From Sporisorium sorghi (Eukaryota > Basidiomycota > Ustilaginomycetes > Ustilaginales > Ustilaginaceae): a stretch of 64,000 bases of DNA. Below, in pieces: positions 63,892-64,000 of the stretch (positions are counted from its first letter, which is position 1; each line of letters begins with the position of its first letter). The notes under the pieces were generated by a model. The model was given only the letters and a program-made list of their open reading frames with translations, had not been told where the DNA came from and made no database searches. The stretch lies in the NCBI GenBank assembly GCA_023212695.1, contig JALCCG010000059.1, forward strand, positions 32,337 through 96,336, read 5' to 3'. Both the position numbers and the translations under genes were made by a program.

Positions 63892-64000
63892 CGGGAAGGA
63901 AGGCTGGTTCGGAAATGCTTCTAGAATGGCTTTAGCGAGCAGCGCGTTTGAGGAGAAAAAAAAAAAAAAAAAAACAAAACAAAAAAAAAAACAGCGTGTT
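63849..64000. other. Window end with homopolymer tracts
   Basis: A T run of about 30 (63862-63891) and broken A runs (about 63956-63991) lie downstream of the synthetase relic. No gene is seen in the last 150 bp. Confidence 0.6.

Overview
This window is nuclear DNA of a fungus, almost certainly a smut (Basidiomycota, Ustilaginaceae; Ustilago/Sporisorium/Pseudozyma-like). The reasons are mostly intronless ORFs of 1-6 kb, moderately high GC, long intergenic leaders full of CT, CAG and homopolymer tracts, and a few 65-105 nt introns with GTAAGT/GTGAGT donors, CTGAC branch sites and CAG acceptors. The gene set is eukaryotic housekeeping (ATG15, TVP38, COA1, POL5, CDC25, NPR2, SLH1). I see no tRNA, rRNA, CRISPR array, transposase or reverse transcriptase. 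Species cannot be fixed by eye.

Layout: 0-10 kb holds a short-chain dehydrogenase, an unknown acidic protein, an AlkB-like 2OG-Fe(II) oxygenase with zinc-ribbon cysteines, and an RRM-Pumilio RNA-binding protein. After a 3 kb promoter/leader region come a disordered nuclear-type protein, the vacuolar lipase ATG15, the Golgi VTT protein TVP38, the mitochondrial factor COA1, a Yck-type casein kinase 1 and the nucleolar POL5 (12.8-30.5 kb). A 3.8 kb repeat-rich leader precedes CDC25 (34-37 kb). From 38 to 51 kb lie a damaged polysaccharide-lyase-14 gene, a one-ORF fusion of a HhH-GPD DNA glycosylase to a NatD (Naa40) histone N-acetyltransferase, the GATOR1/SEACIT subunit NPR2, a secretory-pathway glutaminyl cyclase and a homeodomain protein. 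From 53.7 kb to the end lie an SLH1/ASCC3-class tandem helicase, a ketopantoate-reductase-like protein, a VAMP7-like R-SNARE and a broken acetoacetyl-CoA synthetase relic.

The genes are independent units, not a cluster or operon. Some themes recur: endomembrane and vacuole function (ATG15, TVP38, R-SNARE, NPR2, Yck), RNA and ribosome function (PUF, POL5, SLH1), and cell-cycle or chromatin control (CDC25, homeodomain, glycosylase-NatD).

Most interesting points: (1) the DNA glycosylase-NatD fusion; (2) a terminal intron in the glutaminyl cyclase whose removal exposes a KVEL ER-retrieval-like C-terminus and whose retention would replace it with a 50-residue tail; (3) two decaying metabolic/secreted genes (acetoacetyl-CoA synthetase without its adenylation core; PL14 lyase with a frameshift and no ATG); (4) an SLH1-class helicase with a degenerate second cassette. 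Many of the longest open frames begin at non-ATG codons, so CDS starts given here were moved to the first supported ATG.
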